Shown here one piece after another: positions 34,013 through 45,294 of a stretch of 64,000 bases of DNA. The notes beneath the pieces are model-generated. The model searched no databases and was not told the DNA's origin. It saw nothing but the letters and a program-made list of their open reading frames with translations. The stretch comes from Branchipolynoe longqiensis (lineage: Eukaryota > Annelida > Polychaeta > Phyllodocida > Polynoidae). The position numbers were made by a program, and so were the translations under genes. Within the stretch, counting starts at the first letter, position 1. Each line of letters begins with the position of its first letter. The stretch lies in NCBI GenBank assembly GCA_030323885.1, contig CM059196.1:36868481-36932480 (forward strand). Reading direction: 5' to 3'.

Positions 34013-34693
34013 ACCCAATTGTAAAGTCCACGACTCGAATCTGTGGTTGTGTAGGCAGGCAATAGTGAAATCAATACAGGCAAAAAGAGAAAGGAAGAGA
34101 GAGACAAGCCCTCTGGTTTATTATTTATATGGTACATGGATCCAGTGTAGTGTATCACCCCACCCCATTCTCCCAATGAGAAACAAGCATTTCTAGCTCC
34201 ACCAATGAGAAACAAGCATTTCCGTTCCCCATGGTTACAGTGATCTGCCCACCACCACCAAGCAGTGTGGTTTCCCCAGGCCACCACCTGCCTTGAGCTG
34301 AGTGTGTGGTGATCCATGACTAGCAGAGGGGACAGGGGGTAGTGGGTAGGGCTCTGAGTGCCCCATACACACTATCTTATTAGCACCACAATGTCTATTT
34401 ACCAATCAATCAAGTACCACCAGCAACTACATAAATACATCTATGCACCTGGCCATGTATACCCGTTTCACAAATAGAACATTTGCATTCCCACCAATGC
34501 ATCATTATCGGAATATTTTACACAATGACTTACTTGGCATAAAATACTAGGATAGTAAGTTCTCCGAAAATACGCATGGTTTGTAAGATAACTAATTTGC
34601 ATGAACACACACCTTAAATAAGCAAGTGTGTGTGTGTGTGTTGTGCGCGTGTGTGTCTGTTGGTACCACGTTGGTGTTCAACGCGGATTTTAC

Positions 34694-35130
34694 CGAGATA
34701 AAAGATTCACCCCTACTCAGGGTAGGGGGTGAATGACAACCATGTCTAAAAACGAGCGAAAACTGTTTGGTATCAATCAACCAATCAGAGAAGATGAGTT
34801 CCTGGTCTCCTCATCCAGTGTTTATCTATATTAGCACAGAGTTGATGAGATGAGAAAGAATGCAAAACAACCAAGATAGTGGTCACTAAATGCTCTCGAT
34901 TCGAGTTATAGTCTTATTAATATCTGTTATTTATTCCTTCAAAAGTAGTGTAATTATAAAGATATAAAGTAGTGTAAATATAAAGAGGTATGTGAAGAAT
35001 ATATTTTGCTTCTTAAATAAAGAATTCATGGGCTCATTTTTATTTACCAAGCATTTCACACTTTTTCTAATGGGTGGTTTTTCACCCTCTACTGCAAGTA
35101 TGGGGGGGGGGGGGGTAATCTTTTATCTAG
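34694..35130. mobile_element. CTAGATAAA-family MITE, diverged copy
   Basis: Left end CGAGATAAAAGATTCACCCC, right end TAATCTTTTATCTAG, both matching the copies at 44,880 and 45,415. Interior motifs (GCACAGAG, GAGAATGCAAAA-like, AAGAATATATTTTGCTTCTT) are shared. The flanks (ATTTTAC/TTTTCCA) no longer show a clean duplication. Confidence 0.7.
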
Positions 35131-35195
35131 TTTTCCACAGAGTCCAAAAGTTGTCCACACTCACAATACTGTGCAATCATCAACCAGTTCACCAG

Positions 35196-35520
35196 ACGGG
35201 ATGGCCGAATGAGTTAGAGCGTGCGTCTCCCGTGCTGGTAGATCGTGGGTTCGAACCCTGGTCGAGTCAAACCAATGACCTAAAAATTGATACTTGTCGC
35301 TTCCTAGCCAGGAGTTCGGCATTATTAGGACAGGGCAAGGACTGGTGTGCTCAGTGTCAGGATAATGTGACAGAGTGGGATACCAGGTCATGGTGCCAGC
35401 GGCCTGGTTTCACAGTGGGACAGCACTATAAAGTCGCCATGAGTGCGCACTGTCACAAGTCGGTACCCGTCCTGATGTGACCTTAGATGTTGCTAGGACG
35501 TAAAACAACAACAAACAAAC
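35196..35520 (+). repeat. tRNA-derived SINE, full length
   Basis: One of the best-preserved copies: head GACGGGATGGCCGAATGAGT, B-box-like GTGGGTTCGAACCC, body AAACCAATGACCTAAAAATT, tail TGACCTTAGATGTTGCTAGG, and a CAAA-rich 3' end. Confidence 0.85.
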
Positions 35521-36009
35521 AAACATCTATTCACAAGTGGGACCAGTGTAGAATCAACCATGCTCACACTAAACTGTGCTGTGACCCGGCCTGACCCGAA
35601 GCCGAACACGACATTAATACAACCCCTATTATTTACACACAGCTGAGATGTACAGAGACAAACCCGGGGGGGGGGGGGGGGTCCCACCCCCAAACTCGAC
35701 CCCACGCCCAAAACATACATAATATATATATGAGGCGCTTACAAACAGGGTATGTCAAGACAATGCATGTCGAGACAGACTAGCCTTCTTTCCTTTACGT
35801 GAGCTATACAACAGTTAATGATGGACTTTTTTTTAAAGCAACCCCCAAAAAACGTACTAGATCAAGACAAATACAAAAGAAAAGAAACCAGGATGAAAAT
35901 GGTCCCGGAGAAAAACCAATAACAGAAATCAATGGCTAGGTCAGTAGGTGGGCGATAATACGGTCACGAGCTGATCAGAAAAATGAAGCTAGGATAGATT
36001 AGTCAGTTG

Positions 36010-36125
36010 TTTGGGCATCCTAGCAACATCTAAGGTCATATCAGTATGGGTACCGATACCGAATTGTTGCAGTGCGAACTCATGGCGGCTTTATAGTGCT
36101 GCCCCACTGGGAAATCAGGCCGCTG
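36010..36125 (-). repeat. tRNA-derived SINE, tail fragment
   Basis: Reverse tail with TAGCAACATCTAAGGTCATA and CTGCCCCACTGGGAAATCAG; body and head absent. Confidence 0.6.
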
Positions 36126-36457
36126 AATTCAGAATAACACAGTTGTCAGAGCTAAGGTATCGGTCTTACAGTCGCAGTCATTTACACAAATCATTCTAAT
36201 GATGGATAAAATTGCAGCTTTGCTAGATGATTCTGAGCAACCAAGTAGACTGCTTGATTTAGCTGATCTAGTTAGCTTGAGTTTGATTTTGTCAGCATTA
36301 ATCTTAGCCAAGAAAAATAATAATTCGTTCGGTACAACTATAGCCATAGGTTACACCCATTTCTAAAACTTACCTCACTGTACCAAACCCACTGCATTAT
36401 GCTACTACTACCAGTGCAATTATAATTCAAGTGGTTCTAACTTCTAAACAAAATTAA

Positions 36458-36762
36458 AGTTGCATAGTCAGATTGTTTTGAGTTTCTGTAATTTTTCTCA
36501 GGTAAATATATCAAATTGATTGTTATAAAATACATTCTTTTTAATTTTAAGTAACTTTGATTTTAAATGGACTACTTTAGAGATATTTTAAGTGCAAACA
36601 TGCAAAATTAATGTTGGCAAGCACAGCAAAACTGTAGTAACAGGTTCTGTTAAATTGACACATATATATTAATTGCATCAGTATCTAAGTTAGATATGTA
36701 GAATCAAATCTAAGTGAGTGTCTTGGTTTTGAAAAATTGATGCTTCACTGGATTATGCAGCT
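36458..36762. mobile_element. TTAA-type MITE, copy
   Basis: TTAA flanks both sides. Left end AGTTGCATAGTCAGATTG, right end CTGGATTATGCAGCT. About 305 bp, no ORF. Confidence 0.7.
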
Positions 36763-36796
36763 TTAAATGCTTAAATGTGTAAACAAAATTAACCCA

Positions 36797-36870
36797 CCTG
36801 ATCAGAGGAACACACTGAGACCCGTCGCCTTTGGCTGTTTCTCAAGGTCGAGACACGAAACAGCTTACCG
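36797..36870 (-). other. Candidate ZMYND11 5'-UTR exon
   Basis: In minus-strand sense, acceptor TATATTTCAG and donor CAG|GTGGGT enclose 74 nt. One frame is open but does not connect in frame with the ATG at 28,300, so if real it would be non-coding. It lies upstream of the first coding exon in the same orientation. Purely a splice-site inference. Confidence 0.3.
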
Positions 36871-37496
36871 CTGAAATATATAATAGGATATACACCAATA
36901 TAAAAAAATACACACGGGTCTTGACTGCATAACATATGACCGAATTTCTTCTGTCTGGGTTCAAACCGCGACCGACCGGACGAATCGAATAGTGCCGTAT
37001 TGGGATTTTAAATTAAAGCTAAATTATAAGTGATGTATGATGGGTTCCTTGGTCCGTTGTTTGCATAATAAGTACACCTGAAAAGCGTTAGATATTCGAT
37101 TTCTTGTATGACTACGATTTTTGTGTTTTTCATGAAAATTATCTACATGATGAGGCGAACTAGTTGAGCCGAATCATCCCTAACTTGCCTCAATGGCGCG
37201 TTCAGACACCTGTTTTGAGTCGACTTAAAGGCCGTCACGTGGGTGGCCTGCGCAACATATGAAGCATACACAGAGCGTATGGTTGGCGTATAGCGATGTA
37301 TACTCAGCGTGCTGGGACGTTTAGCGATGGTTGGAGGCGACAGGTTCAGCATATGAGTAACGCACAATGACGTATGGTCAATGTACACCTAGCATGTCGA
37401 CGCGTGCATAATGTATTCAAAACGTATGCGTAATGTGTGCAAAGCATATTCGTGACGTATGCAATCACATTTAGGAAACGCCCGGTCACCGATGGG

Positions 37497-37504
37497 TATA
37501 AATA
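37497..37504 (+). promoter_or_regulatory. TATA box of the Harbinger MADF ORF
   Basis: TATAAATA lies 36-43 bp before the ATG at 37,540. The start context GCCACCATGC is a close Kozak match. Any 5' UTR would be very short. Confidence 0.5.
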
Positions 37505-37539
37505 CCCAGGAGTTTTGGCTCTCTCCAGACAAAGCCACC

Positions 37540-39494
37540 ATGCCTGCCAATAAGAATATCACAGCTTCAGCTGCCTGCAAGGCTGCTATCACTAAGGGAC
37601 TAGGGCATGGGAGAGGCAGGAAGAAGCAGATTCTGCCAGCAACACCATCACCATCACCTGCCTCCTCACCACACCACTCTCCATCACATCACTCTCCTCC
37701 TAGCCAGCCTGAAGAGATGGAGATAGAGTTTGAGATGCAGACGCAGAGCCAGACGCGGCACAACTCCAGCTCTCCATCTCCTGCTTCCCGTGGGAGCTTG
37801 TGTGCGCCATTCGTCGCCTCTACCACCTCGGCCTCCACTAGCACCCCCGGCTTCACCTCGGCCAAGAAGAAGAGGACGAAAAAAGTGACTGTTCTCTGTC
37901 ATTAGCTGAGGAGGGTAGGATGTTGGATTTCCTCCATGAGAACCCAGTCATATGGAACGTTAAGATGACTGACTACTATTGGTCTGACAAGAAGGCAAGA
38001 TGTGGGAGGACCAGGCAAACCAGATGGGGAGGACATCCGGGCATCTGCAGGGGTGGTTCAAGTAGCTGATGGACACAAACATGAGGCTTCACAAAAAGAA
38101 CAGCAGCAACGGTTTGTTTGTTGTTGTTTTATGTCCTAGCAACATCTAAGGTCATATCAGGACAGGTACCGACTTGTGACAGTACGCACTCATGGTTAGG
38201 TCACATTATCCTGACACCAAGCTAACCAGTCCTTGCCCCAACCTAATGATGTTGAGCACCAGGCTAGGAAGCGACAAGTATAAATTTTAAAGTCATTGGT
38301 TTGACTCAACCTGGAACCAAACTCCTGATCTTCCGCACGTGAGGCCTGTGCTCAACCGATTCGGCCACCGCGCCCGGTATTGGAACACCCAAACTGATTG
38401 AGAGGGAGCTGTGGATAATGCAGAAGTTTGGTTTCCTGCGGTCAGTCGTCAGGCACCGGCCTGAGCCCTGCAGAACTCTAAGTACAAAATCTTTTATCCT
38501 TCTGGGCAGCCTGGGCATCAGCATTCTGGTAAAACTCATATTATTCTGGACAAGTCGACAAAGCGATATATTTTATCTACATTATTAATCTGGAGAAACC
38601 AAATGTATTCAGCCGATGGCTGGCATAGACTCTGCGCAGGGGGATCTCGACGCTGCCGAGAATGTCTGCGCTGATCTCCAGATTGGGCTGGAGGAAGCGG
38701 TTCCGGCAACACCTCCCGCTGCAGTCCGAGAATGGGGAAGCGGACAGCCCCAGACGACATGAACCTGCTGGCAGCCATCCAGAAGCGGTTCGACGAGTCT
38801 GTGGAGCTGTTGAAGGGCCTGCAGCCGCCTCCAACACTGGCCCTTAAGGAGTGTGCCACATTCTCCAACTACATGCCGGATGATGCCCTGGGCACGCTTC
38901 AGGAATACGCAGGCAGCGATCAACCGCATTCTGTCACAGGGGTTGCAGGACGATTGTGGACCTGAGGCACCCGTGGTTCCAGCGGCTCCTGTGGTTTGTG
39001 CGCCCCCTGTGGGGCCTTCTCAAAGTGAGGTGTACCAGCTCCAGCAGTGGACCCACCAGCCATCACCATGGGTGTCATAAACCCAGGACTATGTCCAGCA
39101 GTATATGCTGCAACCGCTGCAGTCTGTGGTACTCTGCAGCCTCAACCTCTGCCTGTGCAGCCCCTGCCTCAGCTGGTGCCACGTCCCTCTGTGGCACCTG
39201 CACCTCAGCCTCAACTTTGGCCACTTGGTATGGCTGTTCACACCATGCCTCCTCCTGTACCGTCTCACCGGCAACCTGCTGCCAGCACTGTGAGTGTGCC
39301 CTGGGCCTCAACTCCAGTTGCCAGTGGCAGTTCCACTCCCACAGCAGCAGCAACTGGAACGTCAACAGGGTATCCTAGCCAAATGTCCAATGGACTCTTG
39401 AACTTGTCAGGGATCTCCGGTGTGTTGGGGGTATCTAATTTAGACCTCTTCCCCTCGCCAGCCCCGATGTCACCATGGGGGGCCCAACGATCAT
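37540..39494 (+). pseudogene. PIF/Harbinger MADF-like DNA-binding protein, broken
   Basis: An intact N-terminal part (37,540-37,905, 121 residues, MPANKNITASAACKAAITKG on) is Ser/Pro-rich with a basic KKKRTKK patch. In shifted frames it continues with a MADF-like domain (EEGRMLDFLHENPVIWNVKM, then WEDQANQMGRTSGHLQGWFK) at about 37,909-38,100. After a SINE insertion it continues as LIERELWIMQKFGFLRSVVR (about 38,397-38,480), then a helical stretch (MNLLAAIQKRFDESVELLKG, about 38,758-38,950) and a Gln/Pro-rich tail to about 39,494. At least three frame breaks and one in-frame stop show decay. In active Harbinger elements this protein helps bring the transposase to the transposon ends. Confidence 0.65.
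38112..38380 (-). repeat. tRNA-derived SINE inside the MADF pseudogene
   Basis: Reverse copy from tail (TAGCAACATCTAAGGTCATA) to head (CTGATCTTCCGCACGTGAGG, GGCCACCGCGCCCGG). It splits the MADF-like coding sequence and lacks a middle segment of the body. Confidence 0.75.
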
Positions 39495-40139
39495 AAGTGA
39501 ATGTGTAAATATGTATAAATAGGTGCTATTATTATTTGCTTATGTTTATTAGGTTCTTATGTTTATGTTATTCTGTATATATGTATAAAGATGCTCTGTA
39601 ATAAAGATTTTGTTAAACTAGATTGGATGTGTCGGAGTTAAATAATGTCATAATGTAATTGATATAAATTAAAGTAAAAAGGATAAGAATTTAGCCAATG
39701 AAAATAAAAACAAATTAATATTAATGTACCTACCCTATCTTCCCCTCTCCCTCTCTGTTCCTCTCTCCCTCTCTGTGCTGTGTTATTAGTATACCAGTAC
39801 ATAAAATAGTATATTAAACTAGGTTATACTGTCAGAGTTTAATTCTTCTAAAAAGAGAGGAAATAAATTATAAGTATTTTAAACTAGATTTGTGCCTGAG
39901 TTTAATCAGTTTATAACAAATTACATTCAAAACATAATAAACATGTCTGAGTTTATTACAGACATATAATTGTGTTCTGATATCTAAAATTGATATAGTT
40001 TATTTATACAAATAGACATATAAACATCTCGTAACAGTAACAGTAGAAATCTCACAATATAGCGGACATGTAAGTATACATAAATATATCATAACAGTAC
40101 ACATATCACATTCACAGCGCATACAGACAGATACAATGA
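39495..40139. other. Harbinger spacer between the two convergent ORFs
   Basis: AT-rich sequence with AATAAA near 39,600 that could end the MADF transcript. No gene seen. Confidence 0.4.
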
Positions 40140-40765
40140 TTTTTAACATCAGATCATGCTGTCTTGCCAGGAAAGTGATTGTGTGGGCGAGATGACCCAG
40201 TCTTTCAGTAGATTTCGCTGCTCCTTTCCTGTATTGGGAGGCGGTGTTGGGGCTAGGAACAATGTCTACGTCTGCCAGGTTTTGGACATATCTCCATGCT
40301 CTGGGTACAACTAGTAATATCAGGACGGACCATGCATGCGGTGATGATGACCTTCACGGTGGAGGGGTGGCGCTGCATAGTCATCAGCAGCACCTGGACG
40401 TGGTTGGCTAGGATGCCAAAGCGATTCTCCACCACTCTCCTAGCTCGGGAGAGCCGGTAGTTGAAGAGTTGCTCCTAATTTGTCAACCCCCTCCTGCTGT
40501 ACGGCTTCATCATCGCTGGCCGCAGGACGAAGGCATCGTCACCGATGAAGAAATACGGCACATCCTTCTGGCCGTTCAAGATCGGTTCGGGGTTCGGAAA
40601 ACCGATGGTGCCACCTTCAGTTCCGAGTCATTGTAGATCTGGGCATCAGATGCGGAGCCCACACCCCCAGGATCTGCCCAGATGAACTTGTAGTCCGCGT
40701 CTACAAGCGCCACGGAGTAAAACCCATTGTAATTGTAATAGAGTGACCCACTCTTTGGAGGGGAC
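40140..40765 (-). pseudogene. PIF/Harbinger DDE transposase, truncated and broken
   Basis: Minus-strand reading gives [26 protein letters not shown] with the first catalytic Asp, then after a frame change DVPYFFIGDDAFVLRPAMMK with the second Asp, then FNYRLSRARRVVENRFGILA with the Glu. The layout is that of the DDE_Tnp_4 nuclease family. A frameshift near 40,620, an in-frame stop near 40,476 and loss of the N-terminal half make it non-functional. C-terminal sequence peters out towards 40,140. Confidence 0.75.
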
Positions 40766-40910
40766 TGGCCATTGGAAAAAATATGAGACTTGCTCTCAGC
40801 ATACTACCCCTCTTTGAACGTTGTGTGCTGCGAGTGAGTGCATCAGAGCTAAAGATAACTACTTCCACAGTAAAGTAGAGATCACTAGCTTTAGTTTCGT
40901 ATCCATTATG

Positions 40911-41205
40911 CAGGGATGAAAGTGGTATCCAGGGAAAAAAGCGGAAATGTGGATATTCTCCCATAGGTTTAGCATTGTCAGGGAATCGGGGAAAATTCCT
41001 GGAAGTTGGGTTTCATATATATATATATATTGGTATACACTGATAGTGCTGCGGTGTTTGAAGCATTTATTAGTAGTATATGCTGATGATGCTGCAGCGT
41101 AAAACAACCTATTAGTATACACTTATAGTACTTTGGCGTTTATACACGTATAGCCACAGTAAAAATCCCGGAAATACGCGAAATCGTGGAGATCTTTCAA
41201 CCCTG
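40911..41205. mobile_element. CAGGGATGAAAG element, copy 2
   Basis: Left end CAGGGATGAAAGTGGTATCC, right end GGAGATCTTTCAACCCTG. Flanks ATTATG and ATTACG form a 6-bp duplication with one mismatch. The interior shares CCCATAGGTTTAGCATTGTC with the copy at 30,918. Confidence 0.7.
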
Positions 41206-41749
41206 ATTACGGCCGACTTCAGGCAGGAAATATTTGAAAAATTGAGGCTTAAAAACTTTGGAACGGTCGTAAAACACGATTTTATCAAAATATAATGGTA
41301 CATAGAAATATCCGTACTCTACATATCTGTGTAGATTGTTAACCACCATTTAGCAGTCACACTCAGCAGTTTGGACTTAACCATAGGATGGGTATGCTAA
41401 TTAGAGCAATCAATTTTTTAAAGATTTTTTACATATGGATATAGCTTAAAGCCAATGCCAACATTACAGATATTTGCATTCTGGTTATTTTGATATAAAA
41501 AATCAAGGCAGTATCTCAAATAGAACCAGAGATATTAATTTTCTAAAGATTTTATCAAGGATGGTTAGTGAAAATCACACAATCTGCCATGCTTCATGTC
41601 AAATTGCTCAACAAGTATTTATTTGTAAGGTATATATTTGTAATCAGAATGATAAGAGCTTTCTAACTGTACAATTTGCAAATTAACTTTGTGAAAAGAA
41701 AAATTCAGTTTGTAGTACCTACATTTAGACTTTACGTCGACGATTGACG

Positions 41750-42448
41750 GCGTTAGACGACGTCCAAACTATAAACGACCCTTAAGATGAGGCAAACTAG
41801 TTGAGGGGACTTAAGGCTCGTGTGTGAAATGGACTTTATCAGTATGTAATAAGCCCTGTTCACACACACAACTTTAGGCTGAACTAGATAAGGCAGACTA
41901 GATGAGGCGAACTAGGCGTGAAAGTGTGTTGTGTCCACACATGCAGTACTTGGGGCGGTTTAAGGCGGAAATCGATATCTGCGCATGAGCACGTCCATAC
42001 TAACCAGCACCACTTTCGGTTAGTCGACGTCACCACGAGAGAGTGTGGGTTCTACCTAGATATGCATCAACTGAATCGTATTGTTTTGGAACGGTCAAAA
42101 CTTCTGCTGGGCAGTGAAAACCTAAAAATAAATGATGAAAAAAATATCTGTGCGCAGCTAGCGGTTTCATAGACCAAATTATATAATATGTGCTTTTGAT
42201 CGACTGGAAAATCAACAAACTCAGGTCTCGACTGCGCATGCGTGTGACGTGCTTAAGCCGCCTCAAGTAAACCGCTACCGTCCACACAAGCAAGATGGGC
42301 CGACTTAAGCTAGTTCGCTTCATATAAACTACCTCGCTACATGGTCTACTTGAGGCGAACTAGATGAATCGACTTAGCCCTAATTCACCTTAGCGTCACT
42401 TCCACACGGCCAATGTGAGTCGAACTAGTTGAGGCGACTTTAGTCTTA
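41750..42448. repeat. Region of GAGGCGAACTAG subterminal repeats
   Basis: Many copies of GAGGCRAACTAG(T/A)TGAG and its complement, together with a terminus AAGCCCTGTTCACAC at 41,851. The same motif occurs at 37,148. The pattern is that of Harbinger-type MITE subterminal repeats, probably several nested copies. No ORF of interest. Confidence 0.5.
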
Positions 42449-42716
42449 AGCCTTGTTCACACGGACGATGTAAATCGATTCGTAGAAAGCGACTTGTATA
42501 GTCCGCATCACATTTCTCGTGTGAACGCACGTCTGAGGCGGATTAGGGCTGATTCGACTCACGTGATGCGGATCCTGTAAACCACCTAAGCGAGGTAGTC
42601 TACGTGAATCGATTCCTGTGATGCGGATAATTTTGTCCATGTGGACGCAACCGACTTACGTGATGCGGATTCGATTTGTGTAATGCGCCTCACATTTTGT
42701 CCGTGTGAACAGGGCT
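42449..42716. mobile_element. Harbinger-like MITE with TTA duplication
   Basis: Ends AGCCTTGTTCACACGGAC and GTCCGTGTGAACAGGGCT are inverted with one mismatch, and TTA flanks both sides. TWA 3-bp duplications are typical of PIF/Harbinger. The 268-bp interior is full of ATGCGGAT / CGATTCG(T) motifs. No ORF. Confidence 0.75.
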
Positions 42717-43498
42717 TTAGTGGTTACCTGCTTATCAATAATACCAATATCACTCAGTTAAATATACAAAATTCTTATGTCTATGACTATGGAAATTGAA
42801 CGGGGTACAACGGCCAACGCCTTGTCTAAATGATAAATCAACACAGAGCCTCCGAGTCCGAGGACCCTTTGGCTTTGCTGCAATCACTGAATCAGAAGAC
42901 AAGTCATAATGATAATGATATCATGACATGATCATGATGACACGTCAACACTCACACTGCAACCGAACCAACATTCGCGTTTAAGGCAGGGGCTTAATGA
43001 CGACATAGTATAGACAATTGAGGCAAGAGATAGGCCAACAAAATTGACGCATGTACTATGATATGAATATGCTTGGCCTACGCTTTAGTTTAGGCCCCTA
43101 AGTCTTAAGACGTAGGTAGTTTTCGGCCGACCCTCCTCTGCCTGGCTGCTCCGAGACCCAGTCGGGGCCAGTGCTGAGTGCAGTTGCCACGCGTGAGCCA
43201 TCATATGCCTCTGCAGTTCTCACAACTCTCGTGGATATAATGCTACTTCACACACAATGTTACCAAATATGACTTACCAATTCCTTAACCTAGTTAGTAA
43301 ATGGAGTTTGCCCAAAGACTAGCCAGTAGCCTAGGCCCGAGAGGAGCAACGCCAAACTCGTCCGAACCGAGTGAGCTTTCCCGGGGCAAGCAGTTAAAAT
43401 ATTTTACGTAAATACGTGTTGCATTTTCTGCTACGGATGAATGCTTGCTTTAGATAAGAAGCGAATATTCCTAACCTCAAAGTGCAAACAAAACTCAC

Positions 43499-43625
43499 CG
43501 ATGTGGACTTCAAGTAGTGCTAATTCCACAAACTTCTCGGTTTGTCCCTTGAACAAATCGGGTCGATTCCTCCCAATGTGGGCACCGTGTGCAAAACGTC
43601 ACATTACGCGCGTTTTGATGACGTA
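43499..43625 (-). other. Candidate ZMYND11 first exon (5' UTR)
   Basis: In minus-strand sense a strong donor, ACATCG|GTGAGTTT, ends a stretch that begins somewhere near 43,620. No usable ATG opens a frame through it. Because it points towards ZMYND11 and lies about 150 bp from the divergent FTCD start, it is a reasonable first exon of ZMYND11. The transcription start is not visible. Confidence 0.3.
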
Positions 43626-43772
43626 GCTCCGATCACCAGGCAAAATACACAAAGCTTTACTACGTACTCCACAGGCAAAGCTCGAGATAGCCGAGGAAGC
43701 CGGTCAGAGTAGTTTTCAGTCAGGCTCTAGTGATCATTGCAGGATACTGAACACCAGCAACACTACACAATC
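43626..43772. promoter_or_regulatory. Probable bidirectional promoter region
   Basis: The stretch between the proposed ZMYND11 first exon and the FTCD start codon. A TTTTCAGTCAGG initiator-like element lies about 60 bp before the FTCD ATG. No clear TATA box. The assignment rests on position only. Confidence 0.35.
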
Positions 43773-43826
43773 ATGTCACGGATAGTGGAGTGCGTTCCCA
43801 ATTTTTCAGAGGGTCAGAAAAAGGAG
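43773..43826 (+). CDS. FTCD first coding exon
   Basis: ATG at 43,773 opens MSRIVECVPNFSEGQKKE, ending at donor GGAG|GTGAGC in phase 0. This is the very conserved N-terminus of formimidoyltransferase-cyclodeaminase, a folate enzyme of histidine breakdown. It moves the formimino group from formiminoglutamate to tetrahydrofolate and then forms methenyl-tetrahydrofolate. The VPNFSEG motif belongs to the formyltransferase N-subdomain. I could not find the next exon in the remaining 20 kb, so intron 1 is either very long and invaded by repeats, or this is a stranded exon. A stand-alone formiminotransferase lacking the cyclodeaminase half would start the same way. Confidence 0.7.
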
Positions 43827-44879
43827 GTGAGCAAATTTTGTTTTTTGACAGCAACTTCATGGTGCCTACGCCCCGGGCACCTGTCAGTGCCACTGGCTGA
43901 CGCTTCAGGGGTTGGCTTGGCGTTGCCAAGGCAGTCTGATCCCGCGCTTCGGCTCGTGCCCCCAGTCGAGCCGTCTGACATTCCTGGACCGCCAGAAAAG
44001 ATCGAAGCCTGCTTTTGCCGGAGTTGAAGCGTGGCGACCGCAATGCAATGAACGTTTGGCTCTCTGTCTAAACGGGGTTTGGGATGTTGGGCGACACGCA
44101 TGGGTTCTCGGCGTAATTATTTACTACCGTCAGGCGCAATACTGCAGTTTTAGTAATTTAGAGTTTGGAACAGTGAAACGCCAGTTGGTATTTGAGCATA
44201 CAATTACAAACCAGAGTCGAGGTGCTAAACCAAAAATAATTAATTGGTAGAATTTTCAGATGTTCTCCAATGTTGTGTTGCTGCAATATATGTTCTTTAT
44301 GTGTGTATTAAAAAAGAATGGAAAGGAAAATAGTTGTGTTTGAGATAATTTCAGATAGTGAGTGAGCAGTAATACTGTATATAGTAATATTACACATGAT
44401 TTTATGATGATATAGTCACTAGTAATACTAATAGTATTATACTAAGTGTATTCATTTGTGTAGCCATTAATCTTTCTCTGTTTGGTAATAATGAACCCAG
44501 AATAATTAAGAAATATAATACACCTTCAGAATAAACCGGCGTGCACCGTCGATATCTCAATGGAAAGTTGACGTATAATATGCGTCTTGGGTGATTTTAG
44601 TAGTAGTAGAAGTAACAATAGGAATTATTTTGGTTGAAACCATAGGAGACTTATCTCAGATCTGGCTACCCGACATTTCGTTTCCGCCTACTGAGTACCG
44701 AATATCACATTCGGTGATATATTAATTCATGCTATATCTGAATAACAGAGCCAATGTAACGCGTTACTGACAACAGTAATATGTATTTCCAATTAAGGAC
44801 TATTTATATAATCCGTTATTTAAAATGATATTGATGATTTGGAATTCAGAGTGTAAGGATCGTGTAGGCATGATCATAT

Positions 44880-45294
44880 CTAGATAAAGGATTCACCCCG
44901 TACACCCAGTACAGGGGTGAACCCTAACATAGTGTAAATACAAGCAAAAATAGCTTTAGTATGGAACAGGAGGTAGAAACTCTGGCTCCACGATCAAATG
45001 GCTACCCATATCGGCACAGAGTGGTGAAATGGGAGAGAATGCAAAAAGACTAAGATGGCTGCGATAAAACTCCATCGGTTTTATTTGTTTAATTCCTTAA
45101 ACTACATGTTTTATTATATATTTCAAATCAAAAGTAGTGGGTAAATATGAAGATTTATGTGAAGAATATATTTTGCTTCTTAAATTAAGAATTTACCAGC
45201 TCAAATCATTTCCCCGCCATGTCGAAATTCTTCTGTTTTTCTAATATGTTGGTTTTCACCCCTGTACTAAGTACGGGGTGAATCTTTTATCTAG
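44880..45294. mobile_element. CTAGATAAA-family MITE, 7-bp duplication
   Basis: Ends CTAGATAAAGGATTCACCCC and GGGGTGAATCTTTTATCTAG are inverted. ATCATAT flanks both sides. 415 bp, no ORF. Each end carries a second, inner palindrome around GGTGAA..TTCACC. Confidence 0.85.

Larger units (their letters stand above)
28306..36796 (-). other. Presumed ZMYND11 5' intron, repeat-filled
   Basis: No coding exon found. Contents read from sequence: partial and full SINEs, CA/GACA microsatellite, a mollusc-type SINE-like repeat, a CAGGGATGAAAG element, a 689-bp insertion inside a SINE, a CTAGATAAA MITE and a TTAA MITE, plus several poly-C/G runs (about 31,336, 32,121, 33,121, 35,102, 35,669). Confidence 0.45.
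37450..40765. mobile_element. Decayed PIF/Harbinger-type DNA transposon
   Basis: Two convergent gene remnants, a MADF-like ORF (plus) and a DDE transposase (minus), with a SINE inserted in the first. This pairing of a MADF/Myb-like DNA-binding protein with a DDE_Tnp_4-type transposase defines the PIF/Harbinger group. Terminal repeats were not identified for this copy, so the limits are those of recognisable coding sequence. It sits in the presumed first intron of ZMYND11. Confidence 0.7.

Noticed and set aside
35196..35290. tRNA gene
   Set aside because: A and B boxes are present, but the fold is degenerate and the sequence continues into the repeated SINE body; the same holds for all other copies.
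39047..39496. Independent Pro/Gln/Ser-rich gene
   Set aside because: It is better explained as the decayed tail of the Harbinger MADF-like protein, with frames shifting among neighbours.
43912..44250. 112-codon open frame after FTCD exon 1
   Set aside because: It does not resemble the second FTCD exon and has no suitable acceptor.
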